Source: Mariaggregatimicrobium sp964498785
Lineage (GTDB): Bacteria; Zhuqueibacterota; Zhuqueibacteria; Thermofontimicrobiales; Thiofontviventaceae
Length of the DNA stretch: 34,956 nucleotides
Reading direction: 5' to 3'
NCBI GenBank assembly: GCA_964498785.1
Contig: CAZCJL010000069.1
Span: 1 to 34,956, forward strand
This document shows positions 1-8,838 of this stretch, in pieces. The notes beneath the pieces are model-generated. The model did not search any database and had not been told where the DNA came from. It saw nothing but the letters and a program-made list of their open reading frames with translations. The translations under genes and the position numbers were made by a program. The stretch's first letter is position 1. Every line of letters begins with the position of its first letter.

Positions 1-251
1 ACTTCTCGACTTCGCTCGAAGTGACAGCTACGGAATCTGTTTAAATACGACATAGAGGCAATCGCCCGTATCTACCATAAAATATTGAGAAGATACAATC
101 GAAAAATCAATTGAGAGGCTATATTGCCCGTAAATTAGGACAAAATATCTTCCCAGTATTATTTTAATGCGACATTACTGATTTTGTTACTTAAAAATTT
201 TAATTTTTCAAAACTCATATTAGAATTTAGGTTTCAGGTGAGGAAAGAGTA
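1..251. other. AT-rich upstream region with one small hairpin
   Basis: No gene is seen here. A short perfect hairpin (ACTTCG-CT-CGAAGT, 9-22) at the window edge resembles the small palindromes that crowd the right end of the window. The rest is AT-rich leader DNA before the first regulator. I could not find a convincing -35/-10 pair. Confidence 0.4.
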
Positions 252-1046
252 ATGAACGATAAAACCGAAGCGTTTATGGATTCGCTTGAACAAATTGAGA
301 TCAAAAAACCAACAGAATTGATTATCCAACAAATCAAGCGACAAATCTCATCGGGCATTTTAAAACCCGGCGATAAATTGCCTCCGGAGCGTGAAATTTC
401 CAAACGCTTGAGCGTTGGCAGAGGATATGTTCGCGAAGCAATTAAAAAACTGGAATTTTATGGGATATTAAAAACCATTCCCCATAAAGGTACAATTGTA
501 TCCAGTTTAGGCGTTAAGGCATTGGAGGGCCTCATCTCAAATGTGCTGGAATTGGAAAAGGAGAATTTTCGTTCCCTGGTAGAAACACGTTTAATTCTGG
601 AAACAAATACAGCTCGCTTAGCTGCCCTGCGCGCAACAGATGACGAAATCGAGAAAATAAAAAAAGCCCATGACGATTACCGTGAATTAGCCCTGAAGGG
701 AACACCGAGTATTGAAATCGATTTTTTGTTTCATTTACGGATTGCCGAATTCTGCAAAAATCCGGTGTTGCATTCACTTATTACATTAATTGCACCGGAT
801 ATTATTTCATATTCGTCCAAAGTTACACGAGACCAGGACGGGTATCGAAAATTGTCAGAATTTGTGATTGATGAACATCAGGCAATCATGAACGCCATTC
901 GAGACAGACAACCAGAAGATGCGTCCGATGCGATGGGGAGACATTTAAATCGAATATTGATGCTCGTTACTGAGATCGAGGAACAAAAAGACGCTTTTGA
1001 TATTAGTAAATGGATCGACAGCTATAATGAGCAGCGAGAAAAATAG
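252..1046 (+). CDS. FadR-type GntR transcriptional regulator (copy 1)
   Basis: This is a cytoplasmic DNA-binding regulator of 264 residues, the normal size for the FadR/FCD branch of the GntR family. Residues about 18-88 form the winged helix-turn-helix: LKPGDKLPPEREISKRL is the family hallmark and GRGYVREAIKKLEFYG is the recognition region. Residues about 95-240 are an all-helical FCD effector domain (ETRLILE, then a D...H...H metal/ligand pattern ending in MGRHLNRI). FCD regulators usually sense small organic acids or sugar acids; the ligand here is unknown. ATG 252 follows GAGGAAAG at good spacing. The next gene is a close paralog, and a 2-hydroxyacid dehydrogenase follows, so control of an organic-acid or sugar-acid step is plausible but inferred. 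Confidence 0.9.
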   Translation: MNDKTEAFMDSLEQIEIKKPTELIIQQIKRQISSGILKPGDKLPPEREISKRLSVGRGYVREAIKKLEFYGILKTIPHKGTIVSSLGVKALEGLISNVLELEKENFRSLVETRLILETNTARLAALRATDDEIEKIKKAHDDYRELALKGTPSIEIDFLFHLRIAEFCKNPVLHSLITLIAPDIISYSSKVTRDQDGYRKLSEFVIDEHQAIMNAIRDRQPEDASDAMGRHLNRILMLVTEIEEQKDAFDISKWIDSYNEQREK

Positions 1047-1225
1047 ATAATTTTTTTAGCAGTCCGAAAATCCTGATAAGCGGGAGACGAATTCACTCAC
1101 ACCACAAAGCGAATGTCTTGACTGAGTTTCTAAGTAGGAGATTTGTTGCTCGCCAGCCATACGGGTGCGTTCAGGTGTTAATCGGTGTGAATTTAAAAAA
1201 ATATTTCAGATATGTTAAATTTTAG

Positions 1226-1254
1226 TTGCTTTTTAAAAAATAATTTATTATATT
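1226..1254 (+). promoter_or_regulatory. candidate sigma70-type promoter for the second regulator
   Basis: TTGCTT (1226-1231) and TATATT (1249-1254) are separated by exactly 17 bases in an AT-rich stretch ahead of the 1309 start. The same TTGC..-N17-TATATT arrangement is seen at 21654-21682. Motif match only. Confidence 0.4.
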
Positions 1255-1255
1255 T

Positions 1256-1265
1256 TGGTTAACCA
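1256..1265. promoter_or_regulatory. candidate GntR/FadR operator palindrome TGGTTAACCA
   Basis: A perfect 10-bp palindrome lies immediately after the candidate -10 box, where a bound repressor would block initiation. FadR-family operators are often TGGTnnnACCA; here the spacer is two bases. An inverted half-site (TTAACCAA, 1287-1294) follows. The position suggests autoregulation by one or both neighbouring regulators. This is inference. Confidence 0.3.
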
Positions 1266-1295
1266 CTAACCGCAGACCGCTGACCATTAACCAAT
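1261..1295. repeat. five degenerate 7-bp tandem repeats (RACCnnn)
   Basis: Five consecutive heptamers, AACCACT, AACCGCA, GACCGCT, GACCATT and AACCAAT, put an ACC every seven bases in the leader of the second regulator. This could be an iterated binding site or simple low-complexity DNA. Confidence 0.45.
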
Positions 1296-1308
1296 CGGTG
1301 AGCAGATA

Positions 1309-2112
1309 ATGAATGATAACAGAGATGTTTTTATCGAATCTCTTGAACAAATTGAGATACGAAAACCAACAGAATTGATTATCCAGCAGATCAAACGTCA
1401 AATCGCGACGGGTGTTTTAAAGCCAGGCGATAAGTTGCCTCCTGAACGCGACCTTGCCAAACGACTGAGTGTTGGTCGGGGATATATTCGCGAAGCAATT
1501 AAAAGACTGGAATTTTATGGCATTTTGAAAACCATCCCGCACAAAGGAACTATCGTGTCCAGTTTAGGAGTGAAGGCCCTGGAGGGGCTCATTTCAAATG
1601 TGCTGGAATTGGAACGGGAAAATTTTAGCTCACTTGTAGAAACCCGACTAATTCTGGAAACAAATGCCGCCCGTTTAACTGCCATGCGCGCCACTGATGA
1701 CGAAATCATAAAAATTGAAAAAGCCCATGATGAATATCGTGAATTAGCATTAAAAGGAATTCCGAATATTGAAATCGATTTTCTGTTTCATTTGCGCATT
1801 GCAGAATTCTGCAAAAATCCGGTGTTACGCTCTATTATTTCATTGATCACTCCGGATATTATCTCTTACTCGATGAGTATTGCCGGTGATCAACAAGGGT
1901 ACCGGGAACTATCCAAATTTGTCATTAATGAACATCTGGCGATCATGAACGCTATTATGAGTCGGCAACCGGAGCAGGCCTCGAATGCCATGGGGCGGCA
2001 TTTAAATCGTATTTTAACACTTGTGACAGATATTGAAAAACAAAAAGATGCGTTTGACATTTATCAATGGATTGAGAACTATAAAGCACAGCATGACAGA
2101 CCAGCTTCATAA
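1309..2112 (+). CDS. FadR-type GntR transcriptional regulator (copy 2)
   Basis: A 267-residue paralog of the preceding regulator, with the same winged-helix N-terminus (LKPGDKLPPERDLAKRLSVG) and FCD domain. Identity is about 78% by eye. It is highest around residues 68-105, just after the DNA-binding domain, and lowest at the extreme N-terminus, around residues 190-200 and at the C-terminus. The near-identical recognition helices suggest both proteins bind the same or very similar sites, while differences in the ligand domain could let them answer to different effectors. The ATG is preceded by GGTGAG. It has its own candidate promoter and sits 32 bp ahead of the dehydrogenase, so it is probably co-transcribed with it. 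A recent tandem duplication is the simplest origin. Confidence 0.9.
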   Translation: MNDNRDVFIESLEQIEIRKPTELIIQQIKRQIATGVLKPGDKLPPERDLAKRLSVGRGYIREAIKRLEFYGILKTIPHKGTIVSSLGVKALEGLISNVLELERENFSSLVETRLILETNAARLTAMRATDDEIIKIEKAHDEYRELALKGIPNIEIDFLFHLRIAEFCKNPVLRSIISLITPDIISYSMSIAGDQQGYRELSKFVINEHLAIMNAIMSRQPEQASNAMGRHLNRILTLVTDIEKQKDAFDIYQWIENYKAQHDRPAS

Positions 2113-2144
2113 ATAGACGTTAATAATTACGATAAAGGAACACA

Positions 2145-3116
2145 ATGAAACCAAAAGTTCTGTTATCAGAAGATATTAATCCTGCTGGTAAAGATTTGCT
2201 AAAAGACACATTTGACATTTTAATTGCGCCGGATACAACGGAAAAGACACTTTTAAAGATGTCGCCTGATGTGTTTGGCATTATCCTCAGAGCCACGTCA
2301 AAGGTGAATAAAAACGTTATTGACAAAGCGTCAGAACTAAAAGTCGTTGCCCGCACCGGAGTCGGTGTGGATAATATAGATGTTGACGAGGCAAGCAAAC
2401 GGGGAATATTTGTGTGTTATACACCAGGCATGAATAATATCACTGTTGCCGAACAAACACTGGCAATGATTCTGGGGCTTGCGAAACAGGTCATTCACAT
2501 GGACAGAGCGGTGCGCACGCAATGCTGGCAGGAGCGTTTTTCAGAGAAACAGACGGAAATTGAGGGGAAAACCCTTGGTATTGTGGGATTGGGCGCTATC
2601 GGACTAACAGTTGCCAAAAAATGTGGTCCGGGTTTAGGAATGAAAATTTTAGCGTATGATCCGTTAGTCAAAGATCAAATTCACGAAAGTTACATTCAAT
2701 TTACAGATAGCCTGGAAGAATTGTTTCAGCAAGCAGACTTCATCTCGATTCATACCCCGAACATACCGGAAAACAAAGGCTTGATAAACCGCACACTCTT
2801 ATCTCAAATGAAAAAATCAGCATATTTTATAAATACTGCCCGCGGGGAACTGGTGGAAGAGCACGCGTTAATTGAATTATTGCAGGACAAGAAAATAGCC
2901 GGCGCTGCATTGGATGTCTTCATGAAAGAACCCTTACCGGTCGATAGTCAGTTAATTAAAATGGATAACGTAATTCTCGCTCCGCATGTCGCAGGATCAA
3001 CGTGGGAGTCGAATGTTAGAATTGCGGTATCTGCAGCGATAGCGGTTTTGGATGTATGGGAAGGAAGGAGACCGGAGTTTATTTATAACAAAGAACAATT
3101 GGATAGAAGTGATTAA
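2145..3116 (+). CDS. D-isomer-specific 2-hydroxyacid dehydrogenase (SerA/phosphoglycerate-dehydrogenase-like)
   Basis: A 323-residue NAD-dependent cytoplasmic oxidoreductase of the D-2-hydroxyacid dehydrogenase family. The nucleotide-binding motif GLGAIG is at residues 148-153, with the acidic residue D172 that favours NAD over NADP. The catalytic residues are R233 (NTARGELV), E262 (MKEPLP) and H281 (APHVAGST). It lacks the C-terminal ACT regulatory domain of long SerA proteins, so it may act on a hydroxyacid other than 3-phosphoglycerate, such as glycerate, hydroxypyruvate or a sugar-acid product. AAGGA precedes the ATG. Its place behind two FCD regulators fits a catabolic role controlled by an organic acid. 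The substrate cannot be read from sequence. Confidence 0.88.
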   Translation: MKPKVLLSEDINPAGKDLLKDTFDILIAPDTTEKTLLKMSPDVFGIILRATSKVNKNVIDKASELKVVARTGVGVDNIDVDEASKRGIFVCYTPGMNNITVAEQTLAMILGLAKQVIHMDRAVRTQCWQERFSEKQTEIEGKTLGIVGLGAIGLTVAKKCGPGLGMKILAYDPLVKDQIHESYIQFTDSLEELFQQADFISIHTPNIPENKGLINRTLLSQMKKSAYFINTARGELVEEHALIELLQDKKIAGAALDVFMKEPLPVDSQLIKMDNVILAPHVAGSTWESNVRIAVSAAIAVLDVWEGRRPEFIYNKEQLDRSD

Positions 3117-3448
3117 TTGGCTATCCTATTTTTTTGTATTATCTTAGTGCGTTAACATGCATTTTGATATATCGTAAATGTATTAAAAAATGAACAAGGA
3201 TATTTAATACGTGTTATTTAAAGATAAAATAGATGGCAAAGAATGAAATTATTAACTTACAATACTCAATTTAGCGAATTCATTCTTATAAATACTTCGT
3301 GCGTTAAGATATTAAAAGGTAACAAAATGTTAATCATATAGATTGTATATAATGAGGGAGGTGATCCAAAAAATCAGAAACGATATTTTTTTTACCCTTT
3401 AATCATTTTAGGGAGAATAGGTATGAACTTTTTACAGGAGGAAAAAAG
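3117..3448 (+). other. 332-bp leader region of the receptor operon
   Basis: AT-rich and mostly non-coding. It holds a consensus TATAAT (3348-3353) without a good -35, an 11-base perfect complement to the 16S rRNA tail (3357-3367), and a nine-codon mini-ORF (3423-3452) that overlaps the receptor start. No terminator hairpin is seen directly after the dehydrogenase stop. Confidence 0.5.
3357..3367 (+). promoter_or_regulatory. extended anti-anti-SD match GGAGGTGATCC
   Basis: Eleven consecutive bases are complementary to the conserved 3' end of 16S rRNA (GGATCACCTCC). No start codon lies at normal distance; the nearest ATG downstream is at 3423. It could be a ribosome standby site or a rare chance match. 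Confidence 0.4.
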
Positions 3449-3452
3449 ATGA
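3423..3452 (+). CDS. possible nine-codon leader peptide (MNFLQEEKR) coupled to the receptor gene
   Basis: The mini-ORF has its own GGGAG (3411-3415) seven bases before ATG 3423. Its codons contain the AGGAGG (3436-3441) that serves the receptor, and its TGA (3450-3452) overlaps the receptor ATG as ATGA. This is the classic layout for translational coupling. Nothing shows that it is translated, and short overlaps arise by chance. Confidence 0.3.
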   Translation: MNFLQEEKR

Positions 3453-6400
3453 CCAGAAAGTCATTTCGCTTCCAGGTAGTTGGATTAGTTTTGATGTTCT
3501 TAATTATCGCCTTTGCAGGAAATGCAATGGCAGCAACGACCGGTAAAATTGCCGGCCGCGTACTTGACGGGAAATCGGGCGAGCCACTACCTGGCGTCAA
3601 TGTCATGATCGAGGAAACCTTTTTAGGAGCCGCGACAGATGTGAATGGTGAGTATTTTATCATCAATATTCCTGCCGGTTCTTATGCAGTGAAAGCCTCG
3701 ATGATGGGGTATGAAGCAGTTACCAAAACAAAGGTTCAGGTAATTGCAAATCGTACTACCCAAATTGATTTTTCATTATCGCCAACTGTTGTTGAAGGTG
3801 CAGAGGTGACCGTAGTTGCGGAACGGCCTTTGGTAGAGCTGGATGTTACCGGAACACAGGCGGTGATGAATTCATCAACAATTGAACGGGCGCCGATTAC
3901 CAATCTTGAAGATTTAATGAGCCAGCAAAATGGTATCATTAATACCGGAATGGTGAGTACGTTTCGCGGGGGAGAGTTAAAAGAAGTTAACTATATGGTC
4001 GACGGTAATTCTACAGGGTATGGTGTTTTACAAGATCAGTTCCGGAAAATTAATACGACAGCAATTCAGGAGGTGACGCTATTAACAGGTGGTTACAATG
4101 CAGAATTCGGAAATGCAATGTCCGGTGTGGTTAATGTGGTGACGAAAGAAGCACCGATGACCAAAAAAAATATTCACGGAAATATCAAAGGTACATTTCG
4201 ACCGGCGGGATTATACCATTGGGGCACATATTTATTTGATGAAGGCCTGCATCGTATCGCTGATTTTCCGGAAAGCTATTGGGAAGAACAACTGCAGGAT
4301 CCTGCAAAGCAACAGGAATTTGCAGAGTACTACCGTTATTGGTATGGATGGGACGGACAAACAGTCCCCACTGCTGAGCAGCTTTATGAGACTCATCTGG
4401 ATCAGATGCTTGGCAACAAAGAAGTCCGTGAGTATGATAAACGATCCCAGAAAGAATTTGAGGGGAGTGTTTACGGCTCGTTTTTGGAGAACTCGAATTT
4501 TCTCGCTTCATTTAATTATTTGCGAGGTGTTCACATCTATCCGACACGGCTTCCTTACCAGGATTCCTACAACGGGATTTTCAAATTTAATTACTATTTA
4601 GATAAAAATAAAAAGATCAGCGCTGGTTATATGCGCTCCGGCCATAAATTTTCAGCGTACAGTCAGACAGGAGTGTCAAGCCTGGAAAATAGCCGTGTTC
4701 AAGGACTACAACCAGGCGAGTCCCGGGATCCTAACGACCAGAGATTAGGAAAATATGGTTACTGGGGCGGTGATTATCGACTGGGTAACAATGAACTGGA
4801 CATGGATCAGGTTACGTTAAAGTGGCAACACACCTTAAATCCAGCAACATTTTATAATGTTGATATGACTTATACGCGTTCCGAAAATATCATTGCTCAA
4901 GATTACTCCATAGCGAATGATCAGAATGCATGGGCTGACCAGAATTTTGGATATACTGCTGATTCGCCCTGGCCCCGGGATGGTTATGTCGGTTACGCAC
5001 AATTTGACAGACAATGGTCATTGACCGGTGAAATGCGTGTGATGGATATGAACTGGTTGACTAATTTTGGCTATGAAACCAATTCCTTTGATATTAAAGG
5101 CGACATTACCAGTCAGATTACCAACCGTCATCAGATTAAGGGTGGCGCACAGTTTATTTACTATGATCTGGATCATAGCGCGATTCAGCATGACTGGCGT
5201 CAGACCACATCGGACAATCCGTATGCCGGACAGGTATTTGCAAATGTCTGGGATGCAAATCCGACTGAAATCGGTTTATACATTCAGGATAAAATGGAAT
5301 ATGAAGGCATTATCTTAAATATCGGATTGCGGTTGGATGCGTATAATGCAAATTATAACTATCCTGAAAATCCTCTTTTTGATCCGTTTGTCGTGGAACC
5401 AACCACGAGAGGCTATGAGGAAAATGTCCTGAATTCAGATTATATGTGGTTTCTCGAACGGGAGTTACCGGATTGGGCATACTGGCCACGACCTTACGAA
5501 AACTATAGTGATCTGTCTAATAAACCCGGATATGATCAATATACCTTAAAGGGAAAAAATACCGTCAATTCCACCTGGAAAGCAGCCGTTTCTCCACGAA
5601 TTGGTATTTCATTCCCGGTAAGCGAATCTTCCAAAATTTTCTTTAGTTATGGTCATTTCAATATGCGACCGTCATACAGTGCAATTTGTGGACGTCCCAT
5701 TTCGTTTAAGCGACAGGATCCGCTTAATACCATCGGTCCGAATCGTCAGTTTGGCTATACCGGTCATGATGGTTTAACCTATCAGAAGCTGGTGCAGTTT
5801 GAATTGGGATATAACCAGAGCTTTCTGAATGAATTCCGTGTCTCTGCCACAGCTTACTACAAAGACTATGAAAAACTTACGAATTTGGCGTATAAATCTC
5901 CTTACGGTGAAGGTGGTATTGCAGTCGGAGGCAACTCATTAGATGGCGCATCAATGTATGTCTGGCCAACAGAAATTGGACGTGGTTCGTTTCATAGCGG
6001 CAATAATGTGCTGGCAAATAAAGGATTCCGTGAATCCCGCGGTGTTGAAATGAGCGTTGAAAAATTGTTTGACGGTTTGTGGTCCGCTGCAATTCACATG
6101 GATTACGGCGTGACAAATGCTGCAAATTACGGATTAACGGGTATCAATGAGAATATCGATAGTCAGTCAGGAAACTCAGTTGGATCTCAAGCAAAACGCG
6201 ATGATATAGAAGCCAACTGGTTGTCTGATTTACGAATTCGCGCCAATGCCAGTGTTATCACTCCAGAAGATTTCGCCGGACCAGCAGCGCCGGTACTTCG
6301 GGATATTACGTTTTCACTTTACTATGAATACTTCAAAGGCCCAAGTTATACATATTACGAATCCGGTTTCACAGGACTGCAAATACCGGATAACAAGACC

Positions 6401-6664
6401 TGGTATCCGCATCAACGCACAGACCTGAAAATAACCAAAACAATTGATATTGGTGTGTTGAAGCCGTATCTGGGAATTCAGGTTACCAATTTATTTAACA
6501 ATTATGACAGAATTTTGCTTAAAGGTTCCGAGTTGGATGCATGGGAACAGGATGGACAGCCGCCGATTGAATCCAAGGAAGGGGAGCCGAATATCTGGAA
6601 ATTCTACAATTCCTATTCAAATCCAAAACGTATGATATACTTCACATTAGGTGTCGAATTCTAA
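3449..6664 (+). CDS. TonB-dependent outer-membrane receptor with N-terminal carboxypeptidase-regulatory-like domain
   Basis: A 1071-residue outer-membrane transporter. A signal peptide spans about residues 1-29 (cut near GNAMA). A CarboxypepD_reg-like beta-sandwich follows (about 32-112, KIAGRVLDGKSGEPLPGVNV), then the plug domain (about 125-235, with NYMVDGNSTGYG and EFGNAMSGVVNVVTKEAP), then a long 22-strand-type barrel rich in aromatic residues and ending in phenylalanine (YFTLGVEF), as outer-membrane barrels do. Such receptors import glycans, peptides or chelates using TonB energy. No SusD-like partner is present; instead a secreted protein of unknown function and a PorV/PorQ-like barrel follow on the same strand. 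AGGAGG lies eight bases before the ATG. The substrate is unknown; neighbouring glycosidases hint at a carbohydrate. Confidence 0.92.
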   Translation: MTRKSFRFQVVGLVLMFLIIAFAGNAMAATTGKIAGRVLDGKSGEPLPGVNVMIEETFLGAATDVNGEYFIINIPAGSYAVKASMMGYEAVTKTKVQVIANRTTQIDFSLSPTVVEGAEVTVVAERPLVELDVTGTQAVMNSSTIERAPITNLEDLMSQQNGIINTGMVSTFRGGELKEVNYMVDGNSTGYGVLQDQFRKINTTAIQEVTLLTGGYNAEFGNAMSGVVNVVTKEAPMTKKNIHGNIKGTFRPAGLYHWGTYLFDEGLHRIADFPESYWEEQLQDPAKQQEFAEYYRYWYGWDGQTVPTAEQLYETHLDQMLGNKEVREYDKRSQKEFEGSVYGSFLENSNFLASFNYLRGVHIYPTRLPYQDSYNGIFKFNYYLDKNKKISAGYMRSGHKFSAYSQTGVSSLENSRVQGLQPGESRDPNDQRLGKYGYWGGDYRLGNNELDMDQVTLKWQHTLNPATFYNVDMTYTRSENIIAQDYSIANDQNAWADQNFGYTADSPWPRDGYVGYAQFDRQWSLTGEMRVMDMNWLTNFGYETNSFDIKGDITSQITNRHQIKGGAQFIYYDLDHSAIQHDWRQTTSDNPYAGQVFANVWDANPTEIGLYIQDKMEYEGIILNIGLRLDAYNANYNYPENPLFDPFVVEPTTRGYEENVLNSDYMWFLERELPDWAYWPRPYENYSDLSNKPGYDQYTLKGKNTVNSTWKAAVSPRIGISFPVSESSKIFFSYGHFNMRPSYSAICGRPISFKRQDPLNTIGPNRQFGYTGHDGLTYQKLVQFELGYNQSFLNEFRVSATAYYKDYEKLTNLAYKSPYGEGGIAVGGNSLDGASMYVWPTEIGRGSFHSGNNVLANKGFRESRGVEMSVEKLFDGLWSAAIHMDYGVTNAANYGLTGINENIDSQSGNSVGSQAKRDDIEANWLSDLRIRANASVITPEDFAGPAAPVLRDITFSLYYEYFKGPSYTYYESGFTGLQIPDNKTWYPHQRTDLKITKTIDIGVLKPYLGIQVTNLFNNYDRILLKGSELDAWEQDGQPPIESKEGEPNIWKFYNSYSNPKRMIYFTLGVEF

Positions 6665-6711
6665 ATAGCAAAATTTTGAAAACATTTTTTGAAAAAAGTG
6701 GGAGTATGTCT

Positions 6712-8802
6712 ATGAAAATCAATAAAAAATTAAATAGAATGAGCAGTTGCCTGTTACTGGCAAGTTTTATCTTGCTAATGGCAACGTCTCTCTATGGACA
6801 ATGGTCCGATTTCGAACGCCTTACCCGAAGCCGGATGTGGATTGATTTGCATTCCTTCCCTGGACCGGAATATTCGCTTGCAGGCGATAGATTCAATTAT
6901 TTCGATTATCCGGGGACTATTTATGATGCAAATTATCAACGAAAATACCAAAGCGGGCGCTTCAAAATGGGGTTTATGGTCCATGCCAGCGTTGATGGTC
7001 AACCAATAGCTTATCGCTGTGAATCAGTGAAATCCGCCGCGCAACCATTTGATGCAACCGGTTTGACGCTTATTGAACCTGTTTCAAAGACCGTAAACTA
7101 TAATTTTGTCAACGGAAACGGGGCTGCTGAGGAAGTTGTCAGCGCAAAACTTGGGCTTAATGACTATGGACTGGAAGTTCACTGGAAAGCAATGGCCTGG
7201 AGTTACCCGAAATTTGATGACTTCACGATCCTGGAATTTTCCATTGTGAATCCTGCTGATAACGGGAAAGTGATCACTGATTTACGTTGGGCGTATACGG
7301 TTGAATGGGCAATTTTTAATCCGTATTCTCCGTATATGACAGGGCCAGAGGATTATTATCATCTTCCGCGATTCCGACAGGTGGATGATGATTTATTTGA
7401 ATGGGATCCCGATCGCGAACTATTCTACTGGCATGATGGCCCTCAGGTCGTAAACCAGGCGATTAATAATCCGTTTACCTGGAGCTATGGCTCTACGAAA
7501 AGCGATGTTGGCGAGCCAGCCGATTTGTATGATCAGGATGCTATCGAGCATGATTTCAGAGCTCCGCAATATGTGACTTGTGTGTTGCTGGATAAAACAA
7601 GGGCAGCCACAGGGGACGAACCGGATCATTATAATTTTGTTTTCCCGGGTCCTTATGGTGCAGAAGGTCCCGAATTTGATCAGAATAACAGAGCTGTATC
7701 TTTGGAAAACTATGGACGGGACTATTTTGAAAGCTCGATGAAGCATTATGAGCCAATTCCCAAATACGAAGAAGGCACATACAATGCATCAGGTAATTTC
7801 ACACAAGGTGCACCAATCTCGCCTCCTGCCTGGTATCCGAATCAGCAAACTGCTGAACGAACCGGCGAAGACCTGTTCTTCAACATGCTATTGAATTCCG
7901 GTCCCTGGGACATTGCTCCCGGCGAAACCATCACACTGACGTATGCAGTCGTTGGTGGACACATGGATTGGGAGCGGGTCATTGCAGGTGGTTTGGAAAA
8001 TCAGGCGCGCTTGATTGATGGCCGAGCCAAAATGTGGGAACATCTAAATGCAGCTCAGGAATTATTTGATAATAATTACTATGTCAATGAAGTACCTCCG
8101 CCCACACCAACGGATGGATGGAATTCATTGACTTTTGAAAACAGAGGTCCTGCCGGATCAAAACCTGGCATCATGGTAAAATGGCCGCCTGTGACGTTGA
8201 CTGGTTTGGAGTCTGGCACTTTTGCCGGATATAATGTGTACCATTCGTATGATGGTCCGCATGGTCCGTGGGAAAAAGTCGGAACAGTGCCTGCCAATGA
8301 AACTCCTGGTGATGATGGAATGTTGTCATACTATGATGAGCGCCAGCTCGGGTCGCCGAACTGGTATTGTGTAACAGCTTATGATAGCGATAATCGCGAG
8401 TCCGGTAAAGTGAATCCAAATATAAGACCTTTATATCCGGACTATCCACCATCAAATGATTTGGATGAAATTGTTGTTGTTCCGAATCCGTTTAAATTAC
8501 ACAGCCGCATTGGGGCAGATCAATTCAAACTGGATTTTGTTGGCGTTCCTGCTAAATGTACGATTCGAATTTACACCTTAAATGGCGATTTAGTGATGAA
8601 GCTGAATCACGGCGATGGTTCGGGTGCTCAGGAATGGGTGACGACATATCACGAAGGATATGGTCTTGAAGTGAAACCGTATCAGATGACCAATCAGAAT
8701 ATGCAGCGCATCGTTCCGGGTATCTACATTTTCCATGTCGAATCTCATGTGGAAGGCCATGAAGGTGAAACCCATATTGGTAAGTTTGTCATTATTCGAT
8801 AA
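6712..8802 (+). CDS. secreted protein of unknown function with C-terminal sorting-like domain
   Basis: About 696 residues. I chose ATG 6712 because GTGGGAG (6698-6704) sits seven bases upstream and the protein then begins with a good signal peptide (MKINKK...SLYGQ); upstream in-frame starts exist (TTG 6676, ATG 6706) but are poorly placed. Residues about 35-470 form an unrecognised domain rich in Trp, Tyr and Phe. A fibronectin-III-like stretch follows (about 485-585, GTFAGYNVYHSYDGPHGPW). The C-terminal 90 residues (VVVPNPFK...IRIYTLNGDLV...GIYIFHVES...GKFVIIR) resemble the sorting/FlgD-like module of type IX cargo. It lies 47 bp after the receptor, in the place a SusD-like lipoprotein might occupy, so a cell-surface binding role is plausible but unproven. 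Confidence 0.75.
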   Translation: MKINKKLNRMSSCLLLASFILLMATSLYGQWSDFERLTRSRMWIDLHSFPGPEYSLAGDRFNYFDYPGTIYDANYQRKYQSGRFKMGFMVHASVDGQPIAYRCESVKSAAQPFDATGLTLIEPVSKTVNYNFVNGNGAAEEVVSAKLGLNDYGLEVHWKAMAWSYPKFDDFTILEFSIVNPADNGKVITDLRWAYTVEWAIFNPYSPYMTGPEDYYHLPRFRQVDDDLFEWDPDRELFYWHDGPQVVNQAINNPFTWSYGSTKSDVGEPADLYDQDAIEHDFRAPQYVTCVLLDKTRAATGDEPDHYNFVFPGPYGAEGPEFDQNNRAVSLENYGRDYFESSMKHYEPIPKYEEGTYNASGNFTQGAPISPPAWYPNQQTAERTGEDLFFNMLLNSGPWDIAPGETITLTYAVVGGHMDWERVIAGGLENQARLIDGRAKMWEHLNAAQELFDNNYYVNEVPPPTPTDGWNSLTFENRGPAGSKPGIMVKWPPVTLTGLESGTFAGYNVYHSYDGPHGPWEKVGTVPANETPGDDGMLSYYDERQLGSPNWYCVTAYDSDNRESGKVNPNIRPLYPDYPPSNDLDEIVVVPNPFKLHSRIGADQFKLDFVGVPAKCTIRIYTLNGDLVMKLNHGDGSGAQEWVTTYHEGYGLEVKPYQMTNQNMQRIVPGIYIFHVESHVEGHEGETHIGKFVIIR

Positions 8803-8838
8803 GCTTGAATTGAAAGAATACTTTTAGGAGGACTATCA

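Noticed and set aside
4185..4601. Open frames over 100 codons on both strands inside the receptor gene
   Set aside because: They are shadows of a well-supported 1071-residue receptor in another frame.
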